Source: Synechococcus sp. WH 8101 (GTDB lineage: Bacteria; Cyanobacteriota; Cyanobacteriia; PCC-6307; Cyanobiaceae). From it: a stretch of 64,000 nucleotides of DNA. This document shows, in pieces, positions 48,023 through 57,867 of the stretch. The stretch spans positions 2,480,001 to 2,544,000 of the forward strand of contig NZ_CP035914.1 of assembly GCF_004209775.1 (NCBI RefSeq). Direction: 5' to 3'. Positions within the stretch are counted from its first letter, which is position 1; every line of letters begins with the position of its first letter. The notes under the pieces were generated by a model. It was not told where the DNA came from. It searched no databases and saw only the letters and a list, made by a program, of their open reading frames with translations. A program made the position numbers and the translations under genes.

Positions 48023-49093
48023 GTGGAGTTCCTGCAGACCACCTCAGGTCTGCTCACCGGCACGGCCCTGCTCGGCGGCCTGTGGTTGATGCTGCAGCTT
48101 CTCGGACGGCATGGCCGCAACCTCGGCAACAAACTCGCCCTGACCCTGCGCCGTCCAGTGCTGATCGGCCTGGGCATCACCCTCTACGCCACCTGGCTGA
48201 CCCAGCTCATCAACCGCGAAGTCGCCTTGGTGAGTCAACAGATGCTCAACCGCTTTTCACTCACATTGCTGATCAGCACGATCAGCTGGGCGAGCCTGAA
48301 CGCGGGCCATGCCTTCATCCGCTCGGGGCAAATGCGCCGCTGGCTGCAGATGAAAGACCCCAAGGATCAGGCCATGCTGATCAACTTAATGGGGAGGCTT
48401 TACACCATTCTAGTGCTGCTGTTCACCGCAGCGGCGCTGATGGTGAACTTCGGCATCCCCTCAGCTGCGATCGCCACCATGCTTGGCGGCGCTGGCATCG
48501 GCATCACCTTTGCCACCCAGCAGGTGAGTCAGAATTTCCTGTCTGGCTTCATGCTGTTCTTCAATCGCCCCTTCAAAGAAGGCGACTGGATCTGCGCCGA
48601 TTCGTTTCAGGGAACGGTTGAGACAATCGGCTGGTATTACACCAGGGTGCAAACTTTTGACCGCAGACCTCTCTTCATCCCCAACTCGGTGTTTGCAACA
48701 ACCCCGATCGAGAATCCGGGCCAGATGTACAACCGCAGAATCCTGGCCAATATCAGCCTGCGCTACGAAGACCTCGGCCGCATCGCCGGCATCACCACCG
48801 ACGTGCGCCAGCTTCTGGAACAGCATCCCGACATCGATCAGAGGCAGACCATTCTGGTGAACTTCAACGAATGGGATGCCTCGTCGATCAACATGATGGT
48901 GTATTGCTTCACCAAAACAACGGTGTGGCGAGAATGGCTCGACATTCAACAGTCCATCTTCCTGGAGATCGCTGCCATCGTGCAACGCTCCGGCGCTGAT
49001 TTTGCCTTCAACTGCACCACGCTGTATCCAGCGCCGGAATCGGATGGAGCCACACTGGCCAACCTGATCCCTCGCCGGAATCAGGCGGCCTGA
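48023..49093 (+). CDS. MscS-family mechanosensitive channel (first)
   Basis: The 356-residue product has four or so hydrophobic segments (about 5-25, 40-62, 80-100 and 122-150) and the MscS pore helix and beta domain: GGAGIGITFATQQVSQNFLSGFML (about 154-178), NRPFKEGDWI and IPNSVF, with the R-x3 pore-exit region. It releases solutes or ions under membrane tension. It starts with GTG at 48023. It converges on valS with 18 bases between stops. A second MscS-like gene starts at 53165. Confidence 0.88.
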   Translation: MEFLQTTSGLLTGTALLGGLWLMLQLLGRHGRNLGNKLALTLRRPVLIGLGITLYATWLTQLINREVALVSQQMLNRFSLTLLISTISWASLNAGHAFIRSGQMRRWLQMKDPKDQAMLINLMGRLYTILVLLFTAAALMVNFGIPSAAIATMLGGAGIGITFATQQVSQNFLSGFMLFFNRPFKEGDWICADSFQGTVETIGWYYTRVQTFDRRPLFIPNSVFATTPIENPGQMYNRRILANISLRYEDLGRIAGITTDVRQLLEQHPDIDQRQTILVNFNEWDASSINMMVYCFTKTTVWREWLDIQQSIFLEIAAIVQRSGADFAFNCTTLYPAPESDGATLANLIPRRNQAA

Positions 49094-49111
49094 CGTCAGG
49101 GCCAATCCGGC

Positions 49112-51856
49112 TCAACTGAGATCCAGCAGCCGCTTGCGCGCCAGCTCGGCCTGAGCTTCAGCTTCGGCCAGATTGGCTTTGCATTCCGCCACCACCTCTG
49201 CCGGTGCCTTATCGGTGAAGTTGGGATTCGCCAGGCGGCCGCTCAGTCCCTTGATCTCCTTGTCGGCCTTGGCGATGTCCTTCTCGAGGCGTCCGCGCAG
49301 GGCGTCGAGGTCGACGAGGCCCTCGATCGGCAACAACACTTGAAGTTCACCGCTCACACCCGCCAGCGCCTTGGCCACCGGGGCCGCATCCGCCTGCTCC
49401 GGCGTCATCACATCAACGCTCTCAGCGCGCGTGAGCGCAGTGATATCGGCCGTGGTCTCTCCCAGCACCGCCGCCAGATCACCGCGCCCCGTGATGAAGC
49501 GAACCGGAACGGATTGGGATGGCTTCAACCCCGCCACGGCCCGAAGGTTGCGCACCACCCGAATCGCCGCGATCAGCTCGGAGAACGCTGCTTCGAGCGC
49601 GTCATCCAATGCCACTGCATCCAGCACCGGCCAGGGCTGCAAGGCCAGGAAGGTGGTCTCCCCGGCCCCTGTGACGCTGTGCCAGAGCTCCTCGGTGAGA
49701 TGGGGCATCAAGGGGTGCAGCATCAGGTGCATCTCACTGATCACCTTGGCGAGAACCTGTCGGGCGGTGCGCTGATCGGCCAACACCTCAGGAGAAGGCG
49801 CCTCGCCTGGATTGAGCCGACGCTTGCTCAACTCCAGATACCAATCGCACACATCATTCCAGGCGAATTCATACAACCCCTTGGCCGCTTCACCGAGGCC
49901 ATAGCTGCCATAACGCTCTGCCGTTTCACGGTTCACCCGGGCCAGGCGCGAGAGAATCCAGCGATCCGCCAGCTGCAGGGCCGCAGGCTCAGGCTCGCCA
50001 AGGCTTGCGGGGGTCTCGCCGCCCAGATTCATCAACGCAAACCGGGTCGCATTCCAGAGCTTGTTGGCAAAGTTGCGCGCTGCCTCCACGGTGGCGGAAG
50101 TGTCGGTCTTGCGGTCGTAATCCAGGCGAATGTCCTGACCGGCGCCGGCCACCTCCCGCACGAGAGCAAAGCGGAGAGCATCCGTGCCATAGCGACCGAT
50201 CAGCAGCAGGGGATCGATGCCATTGCCCGCTGATTTACTCATCTTGCGGTTCTGCTCATCCCGCACCAGGCCGTGGATGTAGACGTCCTTGAAGGGCATC
50301 TCGCCGGTAAAGGCGCCGGCCATCATCGTCATCCGGGCCACCCAGAAGAAAATGATGTCGAAGCCGGTCACCAGGGTGCTGGTGGGATACCAGCGCTGCA
50401 GATCAGCGCTGGCTGTATCGGGCCACCCCAGGGTGGAGAAAGGCCACAGCCCGCTGGAGAACCAGGTGTCGAGCACGTCCTCGTCTTGCTCAATCACGGC
50501 ATCGGCACCGAAGCGCGCCTGGGCCTTCTCGAGGGCCTCGGCGTCATTGCGCGCCACCACATAAGGCGTGGTGTCGGTGTATTTGCCGCCGGTCTCGCTG
50601 ATCACAAACCAGGCGGGGATGCGATGGCCCCACCAAAGCTGGCGGCTGATGCACCAATCACGGATGTCGGTGAGCCAGTCGCGATACACCTTCTCCCAAC
50701 GCTCGGGGATGAAACGGGGATCCTGTTGCGCCAGGGCCTGCCGGCAGCGGGCAGCCAGGGGCTCGGTCTTCACGAACCACTGGGTGGAGAGCAGAGGCTC
50801 CACCGGCACTTTGCCCCGGTCGGAGTAGGGAACGCTGTGCCGGTGTTCCTCCACCTTCACGAGCAATCCCTCGGCCTCCAGCGCCGCCACCACTGCCTTG
50901 CGTGCCTCAAAGCGATCGAGTCCCTCGAAACGTCCGGCATGGGCATTCATGCTGCCGTTCTTGCGCATCACCGTGATCTGGGGCAGACCATGGCGCTGAC
51001 CGATCGCAAAGTCATTGGGGTCGTGGGCGGGCGTCACCTTGACGCAGCCGGTTCCAAACCCCTTCTCCACATGCTCATCAGCGATCACGGGGATCTCCCG
51101 CCCCACCAGCGGCAGGGTCAGGGTCTCACCGACCAGATGGACATAACGCTCGTCGGTGGGGTTCACGGCCACCGCCACATCACCGAGCATCGTTTCCGGC
51201 CGCGTGGTGGCCACCTCCAGATAGCCCTCACCGCTGCTGAGGGGATAGCGAAAATGCCAGAGGTGGCCATCCACCTCCTTCATCTCCACCTCCAGGTCAC
51301 TCACCGCTGAAGCGGAGGCGGGGCACCAGTTCACCAGGTATTCGCCGCGGTAGATCAGGCCCTGCTCATGCAGGCGCACGAAGGCTTCCTTCACGGCCTC
51401 GCTCAGCCCCTCATCGAGGGTGAAGCGCTGCCGCTGCCAATCCACCGAATAGCCGAGACGACGCAGCTGATCGACGATGCGGCCGCCGCTTTCGGCCTTC
51501 CATTGCCAGGCCCGCTCCAGGAACGCTTCGCGGCCGAGGTCGTGGCGAGTCTTGCCCTCCTCCTTGAGCTGCTTCTCCAGGATCGTCTGCACCGCGATCG
51601 AGGCGTGATCGGTACCGGGCAGACACAACACGTTGCGGCCCTGGAGGCGCTGGAAGCGCACGATCGTGTCGATCAGGGCTGTGTTGAAGGCATGGCCCAT
51701 GTGCAGGCTGCCGGTCACGTTCGGCGGCGGAATCACCACCGAGAAGGGATCCTCCGGCGCAGCCGGATCCGGGTGAAACGCCCCGTGGGTCTCCCAGGCC
51801 TGCTGCCAACGGGCTTCCGTACCCACCGGGTCATAGGTCTTGGCCAAGTCAGACAC
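49112..51856 (-). CDS. valS: valyl-tRNA synthetase
   Basis: ValS charges tRNA-Val and edits mis-added Thr. The 914-residue product has the class I motifs LHMGHAF (near residue 55) and [10 protein letters not shown] (near 540), the CP1 editing domain, the anticodon-binding helices and the C-terminal coiled coil ([25 protein letters not shown]). The start is a GTG at about 51856; the reading frame also opens at 51871. It diverges from the lipoprotein gene, whose start is 77 bases away. Confidence 0.97.
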   Translation of the reverse strand: MSDLAKTYDPVGTEARWQQAWETHGAFHPDPAAPEDPFSVVIPPPNVTGSLHMGHAFNTALIDTIVRFQRLQGRNVLCLPGTDHASIAVQTILEKQLKEEGKTRHDLGREAFLERAWQWKAESGGRIVDQLRRLGYSVDWQRQRFTLDEGLSEAVKEAFVRLHEQGLIYRGEYLVNWCPASASAVSDLEVEMKEVDGHLWHFRYPLSSGEGYLEVATTRPETMLGDVAVAVNPTDERYVHLVGETLTLPLVGREIPVIADEHVEKGFGTGCVKVTPAHDPNDFAIGQRHGLPQITVMRKNGSMNAHAGRFEGLDRFEARKAVVAALEAEGLLVKVEEHRHSVPYSDRGKVPVEPLLSTQWFVKTEPLAARCRQALAQQDPRFIPERWEKVYRDWLTDIRDWCISRQLWWGHRIPAWFVISETGGKYTDTTPYVVARNDAEALEKAQARFGADAVIEQDEDVLDTWFSSGLWPFSTLGWPDTASADLQRWYPTSTLVTGFDIIFFWVARMTMMAGAFTGEMPFKDVYIHGLVRDEQNRKMSKSAGNGIDPLLLIGRYGTDALRFALVREVAGAGQDIRLDYDRKTDTSATVEAARNFANKLWNATRFALMNLGGETPASLGEPEPAALQLADRWILSRLARVNRETAERYGSYGLGEAAKGLYEFAWNDVCDWYLELSKRRLNPGEAPSPEVLADQRTARQVLAKVISEMHLMLHPLMPHLTEELWHSVTGAGETTFLALQPWPVLDAVALDDALEAAFSELIAAIRVVRNLRAVAGLKPSQSVPVRFITGRGDLAAVLGETTADITALTRAESVDVMTPEQADAAPVAKALAGVSGELQVLLPIEGLVDLDALRGRLEKDIAKADKEIKGLSGRLANPNFTDKAPAEVVAECKANLAEAEAQAELARKRLLDLS

Positions 51857-51932
51857 GAAAGCCCTCCACACAGCGGCGCCATGCTCGCAAAACGCCGAAA
51901 AGCAGCGAGAATCCGCAGGATTGGATCTTCAC

Positions 51933-53168
51933 GTGTCCAGCTGTCGCCGCCTTGCCGCCATCACCGGATTCGCTCTGGCGTTAACGGGCTGCAGCCAGAT
52001 CAACAGCAACCTGCCGATCAACCTCTATCTGGCTATCGGCCTCGAAGACTCCTCGGTGATCAGCGAAAAAAGCCACCGCTTTTTCAGGGATCGCGTCTCA
52101 CTTGTGGTGAACGAATTCAGGAAGATCAACCCCAACATTCACGTGCAGGTGGCTCTCTATCCAGAAAGCTCGCTGCTGGACCGGATCCAAAAACGCAATC
52201 AGGCTGATCTTGGTCCAGACCTGATCCTCACCGATGCCTTCATCTCAAGGGAGCTTTTTGAGCGTCACCTGACCGTGGCGATCCCCGATGCAAAGGCGCT
52301 TCAGAAAAACATCTTCCCCAGCCTGCTGCAGCGGGTCACAACACCAAAACAAAACATTGCCGGACAACCATTTGTTGTCTACATGCAAATCGCATGCTTC
52401 AACCGCCGCAAGATTCCTCGCCCCCCTGAAACAACCCAGGAGCTTCTCGAAATCAGCGCCGCCGGCAAAAACTTCGGACTGTCTTACGACGCAGCACAAA
52501 TCTTTTGGTCGGCCGGCAGTCTCGGCGCCTTGCATTCCCTGAATCAGATCAGCAGCAAGAAGCTCATCAAGACAGACGATCGACGCGCCATCACCACTTG
52601 GCTGGCATGGCTTCAGCAAGCCGCAGCACAACAGCGCGTCGCCTTCTTCGCTCATCAAAATGAGCTCAAAACAGGTCTCTTGAAAGGAGAACTGGACTGG
52701 ATCACATGCGGCAGCTCCAATCTTGCCGAGCTACGCGCCAGCCTCGGCCAAGACCTCGGCGTGTCGTCACTGCCACGCGGCCCTCGCCATGCGGCAAGCC
52801 CATTCAACCGCTTACGAGTGATCAGCCTGGGAGAAAACTCAAGCGACCGCCAGCGAGAGGCAGCCATCAAACTCTTGAATTACATGCTTCAACCACAAAT
52901 ACAGCGCAACTTCACCCTTCAAACCCTGTCATTTCTACCCACGAACAAACACGTCAAGATACCCATCAAGAGCTCCTCAACGCTGCGAGCTATGGTGACA
53001 TCAAGGCAACAATCAGATGCCTCGTCAACCTTTCTCAACCATTTCAATCTGAACCAAAGCCTGAGGGATGGCATGACCGACATCCTGACCCCCCTGATCT
53101 TCGGCCTCAAAACGCCAGAAGAAAGCACGGATGAGCTGATTACATTTCTAAGGCAATCAAAATCATGA
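51933..53168 (+). CDS. solute-binding lipoprotein, ABC extracellular type
   Basis: The 411-residue product begins with a lipoprotein signal: basic CRR, a hydrophobic stretch, and the lipobox LTGC with the acylated C20. The mature part (NEFRKINPNIHVQVALYPESSLLDRI, DLILTDAFIS, then WLQQAAAQQRVAFFAHQNELKTGLLKGELDWI) fits the sugar-type (family 1) periplasmic-binding fold. No ABC permease or ATPase is encoded beside it. The start is GTG 51933; earlier codons overlap valS. The stop overlaps the next ATG. G+C is low here (27 of 60 bases at 52921-52980). Confidence 0.78.
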   Translation: MSSCRRLAAITGFALALTGCSQINSNLPINLYLAIGLEDSSVISEKSHRFFRDRVSLVVNEFRKINPNIHVQVALYPESSLLDRIQKRNQADLGPDLILTDAFISRELFERHLTVAIPDAKALQKNIFPSLLQRVTTPKQNIAGQPFVVYMQIACFNRRKIPRPPETTQELLEISAAGKNFGLSYDAAQIFWSAGSLGALHSLNQISSKKLIKTDDRRAITTWLAWLQQAAAQQRVAFFAHQNELKTGLLKGELDWITCGSSNLAELRASLGQDLGVSSLPRGPRHAASPFNRLRVISLGENSSDRQREAAIKLLNYMLQPQIQRNFTLQTLSFLPTNKHVKIPIKSSSTLRAMVTSRQQSDASSTFLNHFNLNQSLRDGMTDILTPLIFGLKTPEESTDELITFLRQSKS

Positions 53169-54439
53169 ATGAGCTGTTTCAGGAAGTGCTCGGCTGGCTG
53201 GGCTACCTCGAGAGACCAGAGGTCAGCGCCCAGATCATTCTGATCATCATCATCGCCATCGGCAGCCATTCTCTTCACAGACCAGCTCTGACCCGAAGGC
53301 TGCCGCGTCTACTCAGGGCCTTCATCGGACCAGCCGTCGCTGGCCTTGTGGTGCTGATTCTTCAACAACACCAGCACGCCAACGGCCTGATGTGGTTTCT
53401 CTCAGCGGCCTGGCTCGGCTGGGCACTCCTGCTCCTGCTGGAAAGAGGCCTGCTTCGGGTGCTGCCGGCCCAACGAGTGCATGAACTGCTAAGCCGTCTT
53501 TTGAGACCACTCTATTTGCTCCTCATCGTTCTGCTGTTGATCAACCGACTGGATAGTCTTCAGGATCTGGCTGTCATTGGCGTGGGCCAGTTCTTTGGCG
53601 CTGAGTTGACCCTTGGCAAACTCTTTGGCTCCTTGCTGATCAGCTATTTGCTGCTCATCGGTAGCGGCCCACCGGCAGCTGGTTTCGCCTGGGTGATGCA
53701 GAAACTGATCGGTTACAGCGACGGCAGCCGCAAGGCGCTGGAGCTGATCATTCGTTATGTCGTCGTGGGAATCGGCATTACCGCAGTTGGCATGCAAATT
53801 GGCCTCAATGCCACCGCCTTGGTGGCCATCGCCGGTGGCTTATCGGTGGGCCTGGGCTTTGGCGTCAAAGAAGTATTTTCCAACTTCATCAGCGGGATCT
53901 GGCTGTTGTTTGAAGGCTCGGTGCGACCCGGGGAAGTGTTGATGGTGGATGGGGATCCTTGTGAAGTGCGCCGACTCGGCCTGCGCGCCACCCTGCTCTG
54001 GCGCGACCGAGACAACGCCGAACTACTGATCCCCAATCAGATGTTCTTCACCGATCAGGCCACCACTTATACCGCCAGTGATCGGATGCGCCGGAGCGAA
54101 ATCCGCATTGGCGTTGCCTATCGCCATGATCCACGCACGGTGCTAGCTCTACTGGAACAGACTGCGCTCAGCGTTCCGCGCGTGCTGAATCAACCAGCAC
54201 CTCGTGCGCTTCAGGTGGCTTATGACGATTACGCCATCACCTATTCCCTGCGCTACTGGATCGCCAATCCGATGGACAACATCGGCATCATCAGCGAAGT
54301 GAATCAAGCGATCTGGATCGCCTTCAAACACGAAGGCATTGAAATCCCATTGCCACAACGCGTGAACACCATTCGTGACTGGCCCACGCTCACGCACGAG
54401 CCAGACGCTGAAGATAGCGATCTCTCGAGCCCGCATTGA
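53165..54439 (+). CDS. MscS-family mechanosensitive channel (second)
   Basis: The 424-residue product has many hydrophobic segments (about 20-40, 50-67, 75-90, 112-130 and 150-180) before the conserved MscS core: TALVAIAGGLSVGLGFGVKEVFSNFISGIWLLFE (about 218-251), RPGEVLMVDGD and LIPNQMFF. The extra membrane helices make it larger than E. coli MscS. Its ATG overlaps the lipoprotein stop (ATGA), so the two are translationally coupled. The last 50 bases overlap the oxygenase gene on the other strand. Confidence 0.9.
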   Translation: MNELFQEVLGWLGYLERPEVSAQIILIIIIAIGSHSLHRPALTRRLPRLLRAFIGPAVAGLVVLILQQHQHANGLMWFLSAAWLGWALLLLLERGLLRVLPAQRVHELLSRLLRPLYLLLIVLLLINRLDSLQDLAVIGVGQFFGAELTLGKLFGSLLISYLLLIGSGPPAAGFAWVMQKLIGYSDGSRKALELIIRYVVVGIGITAVGMQIGLNATALVAIAGGLSVGLGFGVKEVFSNFISGIWLLFEGSVRPGEVLMVDGDPCEVRRLGLRATLLWRDRDNAELLIPNQMFFTDQATTYTASDRMRRSEIRIGVAYRHDPRTVLALLEQTALSVPRVLNQPAPRALQVAYDDYAITYSLRYWIANPMDNIGIISEVNQAIWIAFKHEGIEIPLPQRVNTIRDWPTLTHEPDAEDSDLSSPH

Positions 54440-55016
54440 TCCAGCCGGTGGCAATCGTTTTGCTCTGCTCCTGAGTCACCCGACCACGGTGAATGTGACT
54501 CGGACCGGCAGGAAAAATCACGATCTTGCCCCGTTCCGCGTCTTCATGGTGCTGCTGCCAGTGGAATTCCGTGCCCGCCTCAGGCACGCTGTTGCAGTAG
54601 AGAATCCAGGCGAGCACCCGATGCACCGGCTCGGTGGCCTCATCACCAATCGTCCAGTCGCAGTGCCACTGCCGGAACCCTTCACCAGGCGCATATCGCT
54701 GCAGATTGAAAATCGGCAGCACAAACAACTCCTGATCGGGGCAAACCTGGCGGAACAACGGTCGCTCCTGCAAATAGCGATCCAGGGCGGCGCTGACGCC
54801 ACGAACGATCACCTCAGCTAAAGCGAAGGCTTCAGGATCGCTGCGATCGATCGCCACCAGGCTGATATCGGTGCTCACCTTGGCGGGTTCGGAGGCATCC
54901 GCCGGCCCAAACGCCACTCCAGGACGCTGCAGATCAGGGCGACGATCAAAGAACGCCATCACCCCATCGGCGACAGCGCCGTAACCGGCATTGCTGTAGC
55001 GGGCGATCAGGTCCAT
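54390..55016 (-). CDS. 2-oxoglutarate/Fe(II)-dependent oxygenase
   Basis: The 208-residue product has the cupin-type facial triad: H118-x-D120 (RQWHCDW) and a distal His near residue 175 (GPSHIHRG), followed by a basic segment (QSKTIATGW) that would hold 2-oxoglutarate. It resembles prolyl-4-hydroxylase-like enzymes; the substrate is unknown. The ATG at 55016 overlaps the stop of the upstream gene by ten bases. An upstream open frame to 55049 is overlapped by that gene and rejected. Confidence 0.78.
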   Translation of the reverse strand: MDLIARYSNAGYGAVADGVMAFFDRRPDLQRPGVAFGPADASEPAKVSTDISLVAIDRSDPEAFALAEVIVRGVSAALDRYLQERPLFRQVCPDQELFVLPIFNLQRYAPGEGFRQWHCDWTIGDEATEPVHRVLAWILYCNSVPEAGTEFHWQQHHEDAERGKIVIFPAGPSHIHRGRVTQEQSKTIATGWINAGSRDRYLQRLARA

Positions 55017-55495
55017 GGAATCGCCACCACCGCATCCAGCCGCTGCCAACGCTCCCGATCCGGCGTGACCTGATCCAACAGTCCGATCCGCTCCAAAGCC
55101 ACCACCAAACGCTCCTGCTCCAGAACCGAGGAATCCTGAGGTGCCAACGACAAGATCAGCACCTGCTGCTCCGCTGGATCCGCGAGCACCTGCAGCTCCA
55201 GATCGGTGAGGTCACGTTCGAAGAACACCCGCCGCAACCGACCGGTGAGCCGCGGCCCAAGGGCCGCCGCAAAGTCTTCCAGGGCATCCCGCTCTCCCGA
55301 CAGCCCGCAGTTCAGGGCCAGCCAGATCAGCAACTTGGCCCAGCTATCTGCGGTCCAGAGAGGCTCAAAGCTGTCCCGATTCCGGCGGATCAGCTCCAAA
55401 AGGGCGAAATCCACCAATGTGGCCTGCAGCTGAGCCTCTGTGGGCCGGGACTCGCCGGGCTGCTGTTGGCTGGAGCGCTGCGTCATGCCTGCCAT
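55007..55495 (-). CDS. protein of unknown function upstream of the oxygenase
   Basis: The 162-residue product is mostly helical: LVDFALLELIRRNRDSFEPLWTADSWAKLLIWLALNCGLSGERDALEDF, then LGPRLTGRLRRVFFERDLTDLELQVLAD and a C-terminal part with QRLDAVVAIPWT. I recognise no family. Its stop overlaps the oxygenase ATG, so the pair is probably made together and may act together. It starts at 55495 or 55486. The start is close to the divergent 55527 gene. Confidence 0.6.
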   Translation of the reverse strand: MAGMTQRSSQQQPGESRPTEAQLQATLVDFALLELIRRNRDSFEPLWTADSWAKLLIWLALNCGLSGERDALEDFAAALGPRLTGRLRRVFFERDLTDLELQVLADPAEQQVLILSLAPQDSSVLEQERLVVALERIGLLDQVTPDRERWQRLDAVVAIPWT

Positions 55496-55526
55496 CCTCC
55501 CCTCCAGAGGTCAGACTGTCGTCAAG

Positions 55527-55799
55527 ATGACCGCCAAGGCCATGACCCTGGATCTCAACGATCCCGAACTCGAGTTCTCCGACCTTGTTTACGCCTACCA
55601 AAGCTGGGTGATGGCGGTGATCAATGACGAAAAGCTGGACAGCGAGGACCAGCTGCTCACTGAAGAGATCACCGAGGATGCACTCAATGCGATGCGCTTC
55701 CTTCCCGGTGAAGTGACCAGCGCGATCGAAACCAGCCTCGCCCGCGTCTACGACGTGGATGCCGATGAGCTGGCCAGCCTGCTGTTCCCGGAAGACTGA
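55527..55799 (+). CDS. small acidic protein of unknown function
   Basis: The 90-residue product is strongly acidic and helical: DLNDPELEFSDLVYAYQSWVMAV, LLTEEITEDALNAMRFLPGEV, and a C-terminal DVDADELASLLFPED. I have the impression of similar short proteins in marine picocyanobacteria but no function is known to me. The ATG at 55527 or 55542 can start it; the frame reads further back but that part is low-complexity. It lies nine bases before the SDR gene. Confidence 0.65.
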   Translation: MTAKAMTLDLNDPELEFSDLVYAYQSWVMAVINDEKLDSEDQLLTEEITEDALNAMRFLPGEVTSAIETSLARVYDVDADELASLLFPED

Positions 55800-55807
55800 A
55801 TCCCTGC

Positions 55808-56737
55808 ATGGGCTGGTCCGCAGCCGACATCCCCGATCAACGGGGTCGCCTCGTCTTGGTGACCGGAGCCAACAGCGGCCTCGGCCTGGAAACCACCCGG
55901 GCCCTGCACGCCCACGGCGCCACCGTGCTGATGGCCTGCCGCAACCGCGAGCGGGGGGAAACGGCACGCCGGATCCTGACCGACCAAAGCGTCTCGATGG
56001 AAGGTGGCATCGAGCTGCTGGATCTCGATCTGGCCGATCTGGAGAGTGTGGATCGCTGCGCACAAACGATTCGCCAGCGCTTTGGCCGCCTTGATCTGCT
56101 GATCAACAACGCCGGAGTGATGGCTCCGCCCCGGCAGTGCAGCCGGCAGGGTCACGAGCTGCAGTTCGCCACCAACCATCTCGGCCACATGGCGCTCACC
56201 AGAGCGCTGCTGCCACTGATGGAGGGACAGCCGGATGCACGGGTGGTCACCGTCACCTCAGGAGCCCAGTATTTCGGCCGGATCGCCTGGGAGGATCCCA
56301 ATGGCGAGCAGCGTTACGACCGCTGGCAGGCCTACGGCCAGAGCAAACTGGCCAATGTGATGTTCGCACTTGAACTCGACCGGCAACTCCGTGATCGAGG
56401 CAGCAGCATCCGCTCCCTGGCGGCCCATCCCGGCTTGGCGCGCACCAACCTGCAACCAGCGTCGGTTTCGGCGAATGGCTCCCGGCTGGAAGCCCAGGCC
56501 TATCGCCTGATGGATCCCCTGTTCCAGACTGCCGCCATGGGAGCTCTCCCCCAGCTTCATGCCGCCACTGCCGGATCAGCCCAAAGCGGGCAGCACTACG
56601 GCCCAAGCCGCCTGGGGGGGTTGCGGGGCTACCCCAAACGCCAACGTGTGGCTCCCGCCGCCGAGGACCCCCAGCAACGAGAGCGGTTGTGGGACCTCAG
56701 CCTCAAGCTGATCGAAGCCGGCCCGGCACTCCGCTAG
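55808..56737 (+). CDS. short-chain dehydrogenase/reductase
   Basis: The 309-residue product has the classical SDR signatures TGANSGLG (19-26), NNAG (about 100) and the catalytic Tyr/Lys in YGQSK (about 177-181), with a Ser in VTSGA upstream. It resembles retinol dehydrogenase or protochlorophyllide-reductase-like SDRs; substrate and direction are unknown. The next gene downstream (Fur-family, 24 bases) is on the same strand, so the two may share a transcript. Confidence 0.87.
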   Translation: MGWSAADIPDQRGRLVLVTGANSGLGLETTRALHAHGATVLMACRNRERGETARRILTDQSVSMEGGIELLDLDLADLESVDRCAQTIRQRFGRLDLLINNAGVMAPPRQCSRQGHELQFATNHLGHMALTRALLPLMEGQPDARVVTVTSGAQYFGRIAWEDPNGEQRYDRWQAYGQSKLANVMFALELDRQLRDRGSSIRSLAAHPGLARTNLQPASVSANGSRLEAQAYRLMDPLFQTAAMGALPQLHAATAGSAQSGQHYGPSRLGGLRGYPKRQRVAPAAEDPQQRERLWDLSLKLIEAGPALR

Positions 56738-56761
56738 ACCACCTCCGGAGCGACACCACCG

Positions 56762-57169
56762 ATGGCTATCCGTCCCACCTCAGCCAATGCGCGACAACAG
56801 CGGCTGCTGGACGAACTCGAGCACTGCGGCGATGAGATGAGCGGCCAACAGCTGCATCGCGTGCTGCAGGACGGCAACCAACCGATGGGACTGGCCACGG
56901 TGTATCGCCACCTGCGCCTGCTGCAGCAACAGGGACTGGTGCGCTGTCGCCACCTGCCCAATGGCGAAGCGATGTATGCCCCACTCGGCCGCGATCGCCA
57001 TCACCTCACCTGCGTCAGCTGCGGCCAGACCCGCGTCTTACCGCAATGCCCGATTCACGATCTGACGGTGCCGAAGGAGCAGCGGCAGGATTTCGCGCTG
57101 CTCTTCCACACCCTCGAGTTCTTCGGACTCTGTTCGCACTGCCAGAGCCAGCAGGAGACCGCTGGATGA
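56762..57169 (+). CDS. Fur-family metalloregulator (Zur-like?)
   Basis: The 135-residue product has a winged helix (SGQQLHRVLQDGNQPMGLATVYRHLRLLQQQGLV, about 27-60) and a dimerisation/metal domain with HH at 80-81 and structural zinc cysteines C84-x2-C87 and C124-x2-C127. Fur, Zur and PerR cannot be told apart here. The Cys pairs and the DRHHLTC motif are common to all; a Zur role is a slight preference. The gene precedes tRNA-Val on the opposite strand and follows the SDR gene. Confidence 0.87.
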   Translation: MAIRPTSANARQQRLLDELEHCGDEMSGQQLHRVLQDGNQPMGLATVYRHLRLLQQQGLVRCRHLPNGEAMYAPLGRDRHHLTCVSCGQTRVLPQCPIHDLTVPKEQRQDFALLFHTLEFFGLCSHCQSQQETAG

Positions 57170-57175
57170 AGGGCA

Positions 57176-57247
57176 TGGGCGATGCCGGGATCGAACCAGC
57201 GACAATCTGCTTGTAAGGCAGGTGCTCTACCGCTGAGCTAATCGCCC
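57176..57247 (-). tRNA. tRNA-Val (anticodon UAC)
   Basis: The minus strand folds into a complete cloverleaf: acceptor arms GGGCGAT and ATCGCCC, a D-arm with GCTCAGCGGTAGAGC, an anticodon loop CTTACAA giving UAC, and a T-arm GCTGG/CCGGC around TTCGATC. Length is 72 nt with discriminator A and no encoded CCA. The first anticodon-stem pair (27-43) is a C-A mismatch. It lies between the Fur-family gene and the DUF2227 gene. Confidence 0.95.
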
Positions 57248-57301
57248 TTGCTGCCGATTGTGCCTGAGGGCGGCACGCTGGGTCCAACGCTTTCCCCTCT
57301 G

Positions 57302-57829
57302 ATGGCCTCCGGCAGGGACCATGACCGTGCCACGACGATCGCAAGCCTGCCGCTGGCACTCCTGCTGATGCCGATCTTCGGAAACGGAGCGGCTGCGCTG
57401 GGCGGCCTGACATTTCTGATCGGCGGCCTCTGGCTCTCTCCCGACCTCGACACCCACTCCCGCGCCTTCCAGCGCTGGGGACCGCTGCGCCCGCTCTGGT
57501 GGCCCTACCAACGGCTGTTGCGCCATCGCTCCCTGATCTCCCATTCCCCGGTGCTCGGTAGCGCCGGTCGGCTGCTGTATCTGGCCGGCCTGATCGCCGG
57601 GCTGGCCTGGCTGCTCCAACCCTGGGGGACCCCCAGCCCCGGGGAGCTGGGATCGGCACTGAGCAGGCTGTGGCAAGACCAGCGCGCCACGAGCCTGGCC
57701 ATGCTGTGTGGGTTGGAAGCCAGCGCCTGGCTGCATTTGATCCAGGACGGCGACCCGATGCCACACCTGCCTCGCTTACTGCGCCGCCAACGCCGCAAGT
57801 ACCACCACCGAACGAGGCCACGACGCTGA
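57302..57829 (+). CDS. DUF2227-like putative metal-binding membrane protein
   Basis: The 175-residue product begins MASGRDHDRATTIASLP, has several hydrophobic segments, and contains LWLSPDLDTHS and RHRSLISHSPVLGS, the Asp/His motifs of DUF2227, proposed to bind metal. The function is unknown. The frame opens at 57248 next to the tRNA, but the family start is the ATG at 57302. It lies 38 bases before mazG on the same strand. Confidence 0.75.
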   Translation: MASGRDHDRATTIASLPLALLLMPIFGNGAAALGGLTFLIGGLWLSPDLDTHSRAFQRWGPLRPLWWPYQRLLRHRSLISHSPVLGSAGRLLYLAGLIAGLAWLLQPWGTPSPGELGSALSRLWQDQRATSLAMLCGLEASAWLHLIQDGDPMPHLPRLLRRQRRKYHHRTRPRR

Positions 57830-57867
57830 GCGGTGCGAGGGTGGCGCCACCGCCTGAATGCCAGCCC

